Positions 20,516 through 30,700 of a DNA stretch of 64,000 nt are shown one piece after another. Every line of letters starts with the position of its first letter. Within the stretch, counting starts at the first letter, position 1. Source of the DNA: Aphrocallistes beatrix (taxonomy: Eukaryota > Porifera > Hexactinellida > Sceptrulophora > Aphrocallistidae); assembly GCA_963281255.1 (NCBI GenBank), contig OY725492.1, forward strand, positions 744,001 through 808,000, given 5' to 3'. Position numbers and translations under genes: made by a program. Below the pieces are notes generated by a model. It saw only the letters and a list, made by a program, of their open reading frames with translations, was not told the origin of the DNA and did no database searches.

Positions 20516-21044
20516 CTTTATTCTATGACCGATATAGTCTATACAAAATAAATGCATTACAATACGGCAGTACTAGTATATATCTAACTTTAAAGTATGA
20601 TATAGCAGAAAATGGTCAATTTTTAATGTTAATATTGAGAGAAGAAGCAAAGTTGAAGAGTCAGTAAATATTCAATAACTATGTCGCTATTACTAAATTT
20701 AAGGTACTATAAAACTTGGTTCTAAACCAAGTTTTATAAGGAAATTATTGAGCTGATTGGAAGGAATTATTGAGATTTAATTAAACCATTATAATTTGTG
20801 ATACCAAGTTAGCCGTAATTAGTCATATATGCATTGCTTCCAGACAGAAATTATTGATATATTAATTAATACCAATTTAGTTGCATCCAATTGTTGAGTG
20901 TTGGTCCAGTAAGTGACTGGAAGGCTGTAAAATGGAAATATCTTGATATTATTATATGGCTAATTTTAAAAATATTAGGAAAAATCCAACAATAACGAGA
21001 TGTTAGTAGTATAATATAATTGAACGTTTTCAATTCCTGAGTCC
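20516..21044. promoter_or_regulatory. 5' flank of the decayed receptor
   Basis: The promoter would lie here. A local inverted pair, aaacttggttctaaaccaagttt at 20713-20735, forms a perfect 11-bp hairpin. No TATA context or other motif is convincing. Confidence 0.35.
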
Positions 21045-21176
21045 ATGCTAGTTTTATCTCTCCCCATGCTTGACAACTAGCTCGAGCTTTGAACCAATTA
21101 ATTCCAGAATTTTCAAAGTAACTGAAGCACTTCTCCTCACTTGCAATCAAGTCATACGAATATCCACTGCTTGGAG
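21045..21176 (-). pseudogene. second C-type lectin pseudo-exon
   Basis: After a TATAG acceptor it reads PSSGYSYDLIASEEKCFSYF, then GINWFKARASCQAWG, matching the first third of the lectin exon at 19971-20357. After the WG it loses frame (a two-base loss relative to GGDLAS) and homology fades. It is a relic of another lectin copy between the two receptor genes. Confidence 0.75.
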
Positions 21177-22515
21177 CTATAAATAATACAAAAGGAATAT
21201 CAAAGGATATCCTCGCTTGATTCTACGGAGTATAGTAAGGATTCATGTATGCTGAACTAGTTTATTTACCTAGTATACAACCTAATAAAACAGGTGGCTA
21301 AAAGTGAAAATAAATTAAGAAAAATTAACCCAGGAAACGTATTCTACTTACATAGTCTATTCTATCTAATATCTAGATAGAAAAAAAGTTCAATTGAGTA
21401 TAACTTAGCAGAATGACAAGAACAATTAGTTACACAGCAACCTTTGGAAGTTTCGCAAAAAATATAAATAGCACATGGCAATTAAAATAGAAATGGAGTC
21501 TGGGAACCCGGAAGTTAATATCAGTTCATCCCGGAACGCCCGGGTCACCGTTTCCTGGACTGAAATCTAAAAATATTTATTTATTAGGCTATGCCACTTG
21601 CCTTCTAGCTTGCTGGATACACTGGTCTAGAAGAAAGTTTCAGTCACTACAAAATGCTTGCAAAAGTTTAGACATTAATGTACACATTTTCATTGATTGA
21701 ATCTTGTTTATCTGAGTTTTATGTAGAGTTGTAAATGGTAAATACAGGCAAAGCATCTAAGTTCCTGCTAAGGATCTTTTTACGGACTAGACACCTGACA
21801 GAGATTACAGAGTATGAAATTTCCTTCTATTTTGGTCATTTTCTCCACCAATAAACACATCTACATTTGTAAAAAACTTTAAAATATGAATCCAATATTA
21901 TGAATTCGTATACCATATTGCAACTATAAATAGTTTGAGCAAAGGAGTCAACTGGTGATCCTTTGTCACTTTAGCATTCAATCAGTGTGTCATAGTGATT
22001 CTTTGTAACTTTGCTATTCAATTGTTCTGAAATTATTGGCGATTGAGTGAAAGTATAATATATACAAAAGAAATATTGCTAAAAAGTTGAAAAGGAAATT
22101 CTTGGCGACTACCCTTACAGAAATAAAGGATTTTAGAGTGTATATTTGTCTCAAAAATTTCTTCCAAATCCTTTCTCCATTCATTATGTTTCGAATTAGA
22201 AACGACTTGAAAAATATTATAAATAGTCACATGTATGGTTTTATTTGGGGGTGATTCCCCACATTTTTTTAATTTGTTGATTCGATTTGGGGGGTCTCCC
22301 CCCCATTCTGGAATTTATGGATTTGATTGGGAGCCTAAATGAAATCCAACAATAATTATTTGATTAAAAGTGTAGAACTGTTTATATTCTGGATGCTATA
22401 TCCATGATTTATCTTTCGGTTTCTGTTTTTATTAAATGTATGGATTCGATTTGGGGTACCATTCATTTTTAAGTACTATATGAAATCATATTAGGTTATT
22501 CAGCAGTGAACTGTA
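21177..22515. other. intergenic, no gene
   Basis: AT-rich. GC-rich patches at 21480-21560 (cccggaacgcccgggtcacc) and 22240-22330 (runs of G and C, twice) look like transposon ends, but I could not pair them. Nothing codes. Confidence 0.5.
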
Positions 22516-22862
22516 GTAAGTGTTGCGTGAAATTCTGAGACATTCGCTTAGAAGCCTTAGCAAGCTCTGATCTAATATTATGCAACTTGTAGTTCCAATT
22601 ACAGAATGATATTTCCAAAACATGATGATTTGGTTCTATTTTGTAGTTGCAAGTTATGATGAATCTTGCTTACGGTTATTAACACTTTCGAAAACTCAAT
22701 AATACGGTGATCCTAGAAATAGAATAGGATTTGGAATCAAAATATAACCAAATCATCATGTTTTGTGAAATATCAATCTGTATAGGAACTACAAGTTGCA
22801 TAATATTATATCAGAGCTTACTAAGGCTTCAAAGCGAATGTCTCAGAATTTCACGAAGTGCC
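22516..22862. repeat. imperfect inverted repeat with about 125-bp arms
   Basis: The left arm (ctgagacattcgcttagaag ... aacatgatgatttggtt) and the right arm (aaccaaatcatcatgtttt ... gcgaatgtctcagaatttc) are complementary, with small indels and a loop of about 90 bp. The 69-codon ORF at 22731 lies in one arm and is not a gene. Confidence 0.85.
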
Positions 22863-23189
22863 TCAAAAGTTAGAATACATATTGCACTTGACAACAGGAA
22901 TATATGTGTCCTCACACTATTTTTGAACAATTTGGGATGACTTGAACAATTTGGGATGACTTGAATTATTTAATGGTAATATTTTACATCTCTACGATTT
23001 TATTATGTTTCTGAACATCCAAATAACTCAATTCATCCAGTTCAAATTGTGATTTCTGAGAAGTCTAAAAGTAGATACGTTGTTAGTCTCGCTCTTTGTA
23101 GATGTTTGCAGTCTAAGCTAAGACTTTTATACACAATTCCCAGTGTATATTCTTTACAAACTGTGATTTAAGTCACTTTGTATTGTGTG
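22863..23189. other. intergenic, no gene
   Basis: It holds a short tandem of gaacaatttgggatgactt (two and a bit copies near 22924-22966). Otherwise unremarkable. Confidence 0.5.
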
Positions 23190-23520
23190 CATAGGCGCCA
23201 AGTTTTGGAAAATAGAATAAAACCTGGGGGGCTAGCCCCCCAGAAAATTTTTTAAATCTTAGATGCTCAAATATCGATATACAGCTATTGTTGTTACCTA
23301 GGGAAAATAAAATCTCGGACTATAGTGGAAGAAAAATGTAATTAGGATATATCTATTTAGACTCAATAATTTTGGGGTTTAGTTGTAACCTATAAGTTTG
23401 TGTGGAGTCCTGCCATACCACAGCTTCCTCCACTGCTCCATTGCCCAGCACCACGGCCCCACACAGGCTCCAAACCCGGGGGGTCCGCTCCCCTCCAGGT
23501 ATCCACACTTAGCGCCTATG
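23190..23520. mobile_element. 331-bp hAT-like MITE with perfect 8-bp duplication
   Basis: It begins CATAGGCGCCAAG and ends CTTAGCGCCTATG, and is flanked by attgtgtg at 23182-23189 and 23521-23528. It is GC-rich near the ends. It has no transposase. Confidence 0.92.
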
Positions 23521-23935
23521 ATTGTGTGTATGGGTTGATATTTAATTATATTCTTGCTAATTTCATTATTTACACGATCACTCTTTCTTTATTCAGTCAA
23601 TTCTTTTCAAAATTTGGTCAAAAATTTATTGATTATCATTAATTCATTAAAACTGAGCTAAATTAAATTAGATTAACAAATATTTAAAGACAATATGTGC
23701 TTGAAAAAAACACTGAATCTGCGTTGAATTTAAAATAAACTCATCATAGTTTCGTCGCAAGCATATTTATATCCTAACGGATACTTAGAGTTCTTGTGAG
23801 TAGATTATATATTCGCTTACAGACATTTTCTTCCCAATCTGAACAACTCTAGATTACCAATTTAATTATAGACAATTTAGTAACGATTGCATGTTGTAAT
23901 TCACAAGAGAAAACATTTTATACACTGGTAGGTAG

Positions 23936-24593
23936 CAGTGCCGTGGAGAGATTTTTTGGGCCCTCTGGCTAGGTTGGAACCCGGGCCCAATTATTGAAAT
24001 TTTTTAGCTGTATATTTTATGCGTTTCGATCTAGTAAGTTTAATGATCCTATAAATAGTATATATTTATATTACATCGTCAAAATATACGTAATAACAAA
24101 GTTCTCTAAGAGTAACCTCTTCGAGCTCTTGTGAACCTGATTTGTGGCTGTAGGACATAATTGATCATTAATATTAATACGAATATAGCCAAATATTTAT
24201 TTCCACGTATATACATATGTATATATATTAATTTGGTGTTCAAGTAAATGTAGACTGGCATGCGCATTACTAACATGTAGAAAACATATTTTGACTTATT
24301 AATATAATTTTATAGTTAATACTTTGAGGTGTAAGTATGAAATGAATACAGGGATTTAAGTGAAATATATTTATTAATAGTAAGATGTTAATTCATAAAA
24401 ATTACTAATAGAAGTGCATGTGTTCACAGACTAAAGTCAGTTTTCTTTTAGTTTTCTTTGTGATGCAATAAATTTGATATTATGCAGGAAAAATATATTT
24501 CTGCGTCATCTCAATTTCTGGCCCCTCTGCTTCGGGCCCCTACTGCCTCCGGGCCCCCCGGTTCTAACCCAAGTACCCCTCTCCACGGGCCTG
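23936..24593. mobile_element. 658-bp hAT-like MITE with perfect 8-bp duplication
   Basis: It begins CAGTGCCGTGGAGAGATTTT and ends CCCTCTCCACGGGCCTG. gtaggtag lies on both sides (23928-23935 and 24594-24601). The ends are GC-rich (gggccc runs) and the middle is AT-rich, without coding sequence. Confidence 0.93.
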
Positions 24594-24682
24594 GTAGGTA
24601 GTAGCGTAATCAAACAGAATCAAAATTAGACTGTGCATACCTAAGGTATATGGGTGATTATATGTATTTATATTTTCCAATA

Positions 24683-24733
24683 GGGCCTAATTTCCGGGAC
24701 GGGACGGGGCCGTCCCGGAAATTAGGCATGCCC
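24683..24733. mobile_element. 51-bp palindromic insert with perfect 8-bp duplication
   Basis: It is almost wholly self-complementary: GGGCCTAATTTCCGGGACGG, then CCGTCCCGGAAATTAGGC ending in ATGCCC. ttccaata lies on both sides (24675-24682 and 24734-24741). A sister copy is at 3131-3180 and a half copy near 12730-12765. Confidence 0.85.
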
Positions 24734-24789
24734 TTCCAATATTAGTTGAATCTCTGGGTTATATTCTATTTAGATTGTTTTACTTAAAG

Positions 24790-25400
24790 GCGCGAAAATA
24801 TGCGCCGTAAATCCTAAGACCAGCCCTTCGGCCCGCCTGTAAACCCTAGCCCAGGGCATGGGTTTATCTAGGACTTTCCCAGTCCGGCACTTTTTTAAAG
24901 GTTATGAAGGTTATTTGGCACCCAAACATGGGTTTATCTTGTAATCGCAGGGGTGGTGGCAACCCAACACCTAAATTGAATCACACTGCAAGAACCATAG
25001 TTCCTCAGAAGATACCAGGTTGGCACCTATAAGTGCCGGCCGAGCACCTAGATACATCTGGTCCAAGGTCTCGTAGTCAGTTGATAGGTAGTTACTTCAA
25101 CTCGAAGGCAGCAATCCGGGTTTCAATTCGAAATAGAGCAGCAAAACACGGCATTATAACGATAAATATTAAATTAAAACACCGTAGCATACCGAATCAC
25201 ACTCGAGTATCTGGAATACGCCCGGATGTACTCGGGATTCTGTCCGGGAAGCCCGGTCATTGCAGGGTGCCTGTCACGCCAAATCAGGGCTGAAGATGGT
25301 CCCCTGGACACATCTTGACCACTGGTCAGTTCTTTCGTGACACATCAGGTAGGTTACGATGTCTATGGTTCCTCAAAACTCAAATACAAGAGTAGGATGA
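24790..25400. repeat. GC-rich block of unknown type
   Basis: About 600 bp of clearly higher GC than its surroundings (cagcccttcggcccgcctgt, ctaagtgccggccgagcacc and so on). It holds a doubled phrase catgggtttatct at 24859 and 24927. The ccgggtttcaattcgaaat stretch recalls a Pol III B box, but no A box is clear. It may be the 3' end of a retroelement. The 86-codon ORF at 25033 has no recognisable domain. Confidence 0.4.
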
Positions 25401-25695
25401 ATGTTAAGGTGCTATGCATGTTAATCAGGACACACCTTGGAATCGAATTTAAACCATAGAAGAAACTACTAGTAGTCTAGTTATAGTTTCGAACCATTGT
25501 ATTATATTCTTCCCCTTATCTGAGATTGTTCTCAATTGATAATAAAGTGATAATAAAATATGTAAAGTAATAAAATCTATAAGAAACTTTAGAAAAGTGA
25601 TCTACCTAGTATCTAAGGCAAATTTTAATTAAATAGATAAATAGGTCAATTCATTAACTTTTTTAAGCCATTATACATATGTAATTATCAAACGT
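25401..25695 (-). terminator. 3' flank of the intact adhesion GPCR
   Basis: Just past the stop codon the minus strand reads AATTAAAATTTG near 25625-25635, containing an ATTAAA poly(A)-signal variant. No better AATAAA is seen on that strand. The 3' UTR end is therefore only suggested. Confidence 0.35.
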
Positions 25696-27756
25696 TCAAG
25701 AATTATCTAACGTTTTAACATTGTCTTCTCCAACTTGCTCTAACTCTTCATGAAGAATGTCTTCGTAAAAGGCCAACAAATCCTCAATTATACCATCATA
25801 AAGTGCAAAGTTATCAGATAAACTATTCTTGAGTTTAAACTCTTTAATCTCGCGGTGCCAATCTGTCTGTCTATCAACAAAACCTTCAGTATCTACTTTT
25901 TCCACCTTACTGACAGAGGAAGGCGAATCTAAATTTATTTCCGGTTCCTCACTAACTGCTACAGGTTCTTGCAAGGGAGAACTAGCAGGTTGGCGATTAA
26001 CATGTACTTTTGTTTTCACTTGCTTAGAAGATCGATGAGAAAGACGGGACTGTATAGTAGAGAAGTGTGACTTGAAATTGAGTTTACTCACTAAGGATTT
26101 TTGGATATCACGACGCAACAATAGGACAAATATCAAAATGCTTAAGCCCTGGAAGCTGCATAGAATCGTAAACATCCAAGCAAAAACAACACGGTTAAAG
26201 TAAACCGCCAATAACCCAAATGCCCAGCCAAATCCTAAAACTGGAAATAACACAAGAATCAGTCTCAACAGACGTAACCCAGTTTTCTGGACTCGATGGA
26301 ATTTAGATAAACTCCTCTGTTTCGCAACGAGTAGAATATAACGAACAATTACGATAGTTATTATGACCAAATTAATGAGAATGATCAGAGCTATCGGGAC
26401 AGTGACTGAGTAGATTATGTACGTATTTGCATCTGAATGCAGCCAGCAGTAATTGGCGCCGGAAGAGACGTTACTAGAAATAGGCGGGGAAAGGTAGAAG
26501 TTGTGAAAAAATGGTATAAAAGGAATTACATACAGGAGAGGTATCAACCAAGCGACACAAAAGAAAGTTAAGAAATGCTTCCAGTTAAATACATGGAAAG
26601 GCCATATGACCATAATAAGGATAACTACTCCCTCTAACAACATCCATAGGAACACGACTAACAGGAGATACTCTATAAGAACCGTCACCATTTTACAAGG
26701 AATGTAGAACCATACGTCAACGTAGGCGAGCTCCACGCCAAACAGGAAAGCTATGTAGAGTAGCAATAGAGAGATGGACAATTGGAAATGAGCAAAGTGA
26801 TAGATTTTCTTCAAAAGTTTAAGTCCGAATAAGAGATAGATGGTGACACTCAGCAATAGACAGACGATAGAAACAGAGCAACCCAAATAAGAGAGGATAT
26901 TTAGTACAAAAGCTTGATCCTCTAAGTTGTTAATTCCGATTAGAACAACAAAAGCTGTCGAGTGGCCAGAATCGCATGTCAACACATTATCTGCAGATAC
27001 TTCCGTCGATGAAACATTACGTATACCTTCGTCTCGCCATTGCGGATTGTTACTAGTCGCATTAGCGAGGAAAAGACATGTGGATCTATAGAAATTATCC
27101 GAGTTTATAATCTGTGATAATTCTAATGGTAAGTCTAAGGAGACAAGCGTATTGTGAGAATTGGTAGTTATGAGTTTTCCATTATTAAATATCTGCACAG
27201 AAACAACTGGGGTGACGATCTCAAACTTTGAAAAAGAACTTAATTTCAAACCTCTCGTGCCTAATGTAATTTTGTCAGCGAAAGAAATGATAAAATTTGC
27301 AATATTTCTCAGAACAACTACGGAAACACTTAAGTCTCCATTCTCTCTCATAATATTCTGCATCGGTATAGTCACACTGGGCGGCGGTTGCCCATCACTT
27401 TGTATACTATTTGCAGTTACTACCACATCCTCAACTTGATCCTGCTTTATTGTTCTAGTTTCGAAGAAGACATTTTGCGATTCATTCAGACGTACATCCA
27501 TGGTGCGATTAACTGCGAGAACTTGAGCTTGTGCATCCAGCAAACCCAATATTTTCTGAACTACTCCGGAACTTTGTTGTGTTTGGTTTAAAAGTTGCTG
27601 CTGGGAAGAGTTTGTCAGAAAATCAATAACTTGTATCGTCTTAGCCACGATAACTTCACTCAGATTCGATTGAGCAGTGGCATCAATTGTGCTGTCCAGG
27701 ATGTCTACAATGATGATGATGTCCCCAGAGAACGTAGGCTTTGCCTCATTGAGCAC
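25696..27756 (-). CDS. terminal exon: GAIN-like region, GPS, 7TM, cytoplasmic tail
   Basis: The exon begins after a CTTAG acceptor with codon GTG (Val, not a start) and encodes 686 residues. Residues 1-225 are GAIN-like. The GPS spans about 227-272 with C227, W240, C261 and the cleavage tripeptide H265-S266-T267; the predicted tethered agonist starts TAFVVLIG. Helices lie at about 282-309 (SYLGCSVSIVCLLLSVTIYL), 317-341, 355-383 (VVFLWMLLEGVVILIM), 394-415, 443-472, 494-519 (LFPVLGFGWAFGLLAV) and 524-547. C354 and C437 can form the usual loop disulfide. The tail of about 130 residues is Ser-rich, then acidic near the end. Typical GPS motifs have four cysteines; here two are missing. The match to the adhesion (B2) family is clear. 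Confidence 0.93.
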   Translation of the reverse strand: MLNEAKPTFSGDIIIIVDILDSTIDATAQSNLSEVIVAKTIQVIDFLTNSSQQQLLNQTQQSSGVVQKILGLLDAQAQVLAVNRTMDVRLNESQNVFFETRTIKQDQVEDVVVTANSIQSDGQPPPSVTIPMQNIMRENGDLSVSVVVLRNIANFIISFADKITLGTRGLKLSSFSKFEIVTPVVSVQIFNNGKLITTNSHNTLVSLDLPLELSQIINSDNFYRSTCLFLANATSNNPQWRDEGIRNVSSTEVSADNVLTCDSGHSTAFVVLIGINNLEDQAFVLNILSYLGCSVSIVCLLLSVTIYLLFGLKLLKKIYHFAHFQLSISLLLLYIAFLFGVELAYVDVWFYIPCKMVTVLIEYLLLVVFLWMLLEGVVILIMVIWPFHVFNWKHFLTFFCVAWLIPLLYVIPFIPFFHNFYLSPPISSNVSSGANYCWLHSDANTYIIYSVTVPIALIILINLVIITIVIVRYILLVAKQRSLSKFHRVQKTGLRLLRLILVLFPVLGFGWAFGLLAVYFNRVVFAWMFTILCSFQGLSILIFVLLLRRDIQKSLVSKLNFKSHFSTIQSRLSHRSSKQVKTKVHVNRQPASSPLQEPVAVSEEPEINLDSPSSVSKVEKVDTEGFVDRQTDWHREIKEFKLKNSLSDNFALYDGIIEDLLAFYEDILHEELEQVGEDNVKTLDNS

Positions 27757-30700
27757 CTAAGTAAATAATTATAATCATCATAATTACACAATTGTCAAGA
27801 TCAATATAAAGAAACCCAACATATTTCAAATAAACTCCAAGTTTACTATAGATAAGACCATTTCAAGGGGCTTACATCACGCCTCAGACTCTCAACTGGG
27901 TGGTATGCCCCCACCCTAGACGAAAGATTTTGGCAACCATCCAGGTCTTGCCTATGACCGCCGCAGAGGCTAATAATTATATCTGGTCTTTGTTGTTCTA
28001 ATCGCCAGGTGTCATTGCTAAATTATGAGCTTTATTGCTACAGACTGATCGGAACAACAAGAGCGATATACAGTGTAGATATTGGATATAGTGATATATT
28101 GAATATAGCGATAATTTGACCAAAAGTTCCCTGTCCCCGGTGCTATCACTATATCCAATATTCTACTGTAAAAGATATTGCTTTTGACCTCTCAGCCGCC
28201 GCAATAGCCACTCAAATGAGGTATAGTTTACTAAATCATATATATTAAAACGCTAGGATTTTTTTTGTGTTTGTCTGAAATGATTGAAGAATTGGCATGT
28301 CGTAGAGAAATGAAAATTGGCATGTAGGTGTCAAATGATATGGCTAGTGTATAGAAATAAAAAAGGTTAGGGATATATTTTTACACCTTTATATACATAT
28401 TTTAACACCACTTGGCAAATTTAGAGAATTATGCTAGAGACTAGCTTCCAATGGTTGACATGAGGTTTTTAGGGGTGTAGATCTTGGATGTAATATTTTC
28501 GCATCGATATGATAAATTATTTGTCAACTTTTGTTTACAATATTTAAATAAATTAAATAATTTCTCAAAATAGGCTAGATTGAGTAACTCCAGGCGCCCG
28601 CAAGCCGCACAGCGAAAGCAAGCGAAGCACGCTTGTCTTATATATTAAAATGCTAGAATTTGGCAAGTCATAGAGATACAAAAATTGGCATGTAAGTGGA
28701 AATAATGAATCTACGATTAAGTTTGAAGATCTAAGCAAAATTTTCACACCTCTGCAAAAAGTTTAAAAAAAATTCACCTTTTCTATACAAAATAAATGAC
28801 TACACAACCACAATGGAAAACATTGTACGACACTACAATAGATTGTATTTGTTAGTAATACTTCAAAGCAACAACTTATGTTTGATATCTTTAGGATATC
28901 ATAATGTATAGCAATAAAAAAGATTATATGCCTATTTTCACACCTTTATATACATATTCTCACACCATTTGACGAAATTTGAAAAATATACTAGAGACTA
29001 GCTTCCAACGGGTGACATGGGCTTTTCAGGGGTGTAGATTTCGAATATCATATTTTCAGGTCTATATGATAAATTAGTTGTTTACCTTTGTTTATATTAG
29101 ATACATAAAGTAAACAAATCTCAAAAATATGCTAGAAACTTGCTTTCAACGGTTGACATGGGGTTTTCAGGGGTGTCGATATCGAATATCATATTTTCGG
29201 AGATTTAAAATATTTATATAAAGCAAAAAAATCCCAAAATAGGTCAGATTGAGTAACTCCAGGCGTCCACAGTGTGACTATGCGGACACGCAGTGTACGC
29301 AAGCCGCGCAGCGCAAGCAAGCCAAGTGCGTTTGTATTGATTAAAGACCGTTCGATTGACTCTAATTACGATATTGTATTGTCTTCCACTAGTTATGACA
29401 CGCAGAATCTTTCGAATTTCGATGACTTTTTCCTTCTTTTGTACAGTAATAAATATGCACTATTAATTATTTCGGAGTTAGTATTTTTCATGCGACAAGC
29501 GGGCTTCGCTTGCTTGCGCTGCGCGGCTGGCGGACACTTTATGTCCGCCGGAGGCTCCCTTCGTCCCAGGAATTATTCAAATTAGCATCATGGATTGATC
29601 TAGCCTCAGATTTAAGGAGCATTAAGTGGGTCTAAAATACTTTCAGGAGTGACTAGATACTACCCTGGTTATCATACCATTAGGAAGGCCTTACACATTT
29701 TGTACAGCATAGCTTGAACATATATATAAACTGTTTGTATCATACTTACTTGAATCACAATATCTAGCCCTTCCACTGAGGTCACATTACTAATACTTTC
29801 ATATTCATTCGACACGCATTGAGTAGTGTCAATATTCATACTCCAATCCCCAGATTGCTCACACATACGACGAGCAGTGTTCATACCATTAGGACAGTCA
29901 ACCAGAACCATTTCTCCACCTTCAGTGCACTTCCAGTAGAGCTTGAATAGACTATCTGTCTCTGGTTCACACGTATTGTCACATACATCTCCTATGCCGT
30001 TATTGTCACAGTCATTCTGATCAGGATTATATTCGTTAGGACAATTATCCTTACAGGTCATATTAAATTGTGGACAGAAAGAAAGTAGATCTGGATAATT
30101 GTCCATATCTGTATCCACGTTGCAATATTCACCTCTGCATGTCAGGTCTAGAAAGGAGAACGTATAAATGTATATATACAAAAGTGTGCCCACATTCCTA
30201 CATTCCTGGATGATGACAATATTTCACATAATGTCATCTAGAAATGTGGAAATTGAACTAAAACTACTTTTAAAACCAAATATAAAAAATTAGTGCGATT
30301 TCTACTAATAGCTTAATAGTGCCAACCCGCGTATTACTAAACATATGTATCGCTTAACACAATATTAACTCCGGAGGACAATTGTCTCCTGAGATTTTTA
30401 GCAGATTGGGAGCTCAGATTTTCCTGCCAAGATTTTCTCGAAAACCATGAGTTCTGTCCCCAGCATAACTGGGTATATTTTTTCTACGACTCCCATAATC
30501 TTAGTTGTTACTTGTATAATAATTAGATGAGTCACCGGAATAATACCTAAAACGTGCGAAGTAGGAATAAAACCTAAAAAGTGCGAAGTAGGAATAAAAC
30601 CTAAAATGTACTAGGTAGGAATAAAACCTAAAAAAGTCCCTCACAGATGGGTTAGAAGTGTGTTTCCAAATTCCTGGGGTGACATACATTGTGTCATCAT

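Noticed and set aside
23400..23642. Pro-rich 80-codon ORF
   Set aside because: Its first half is the GC-rich right end of the hAT-like element at 23190-23520.
25033..25293. 86-codon ORF in the GC-rich block as a gene
   Set aside because: No domain, no exon borders and no second copy to compare; kept only as part of an unexplained block.
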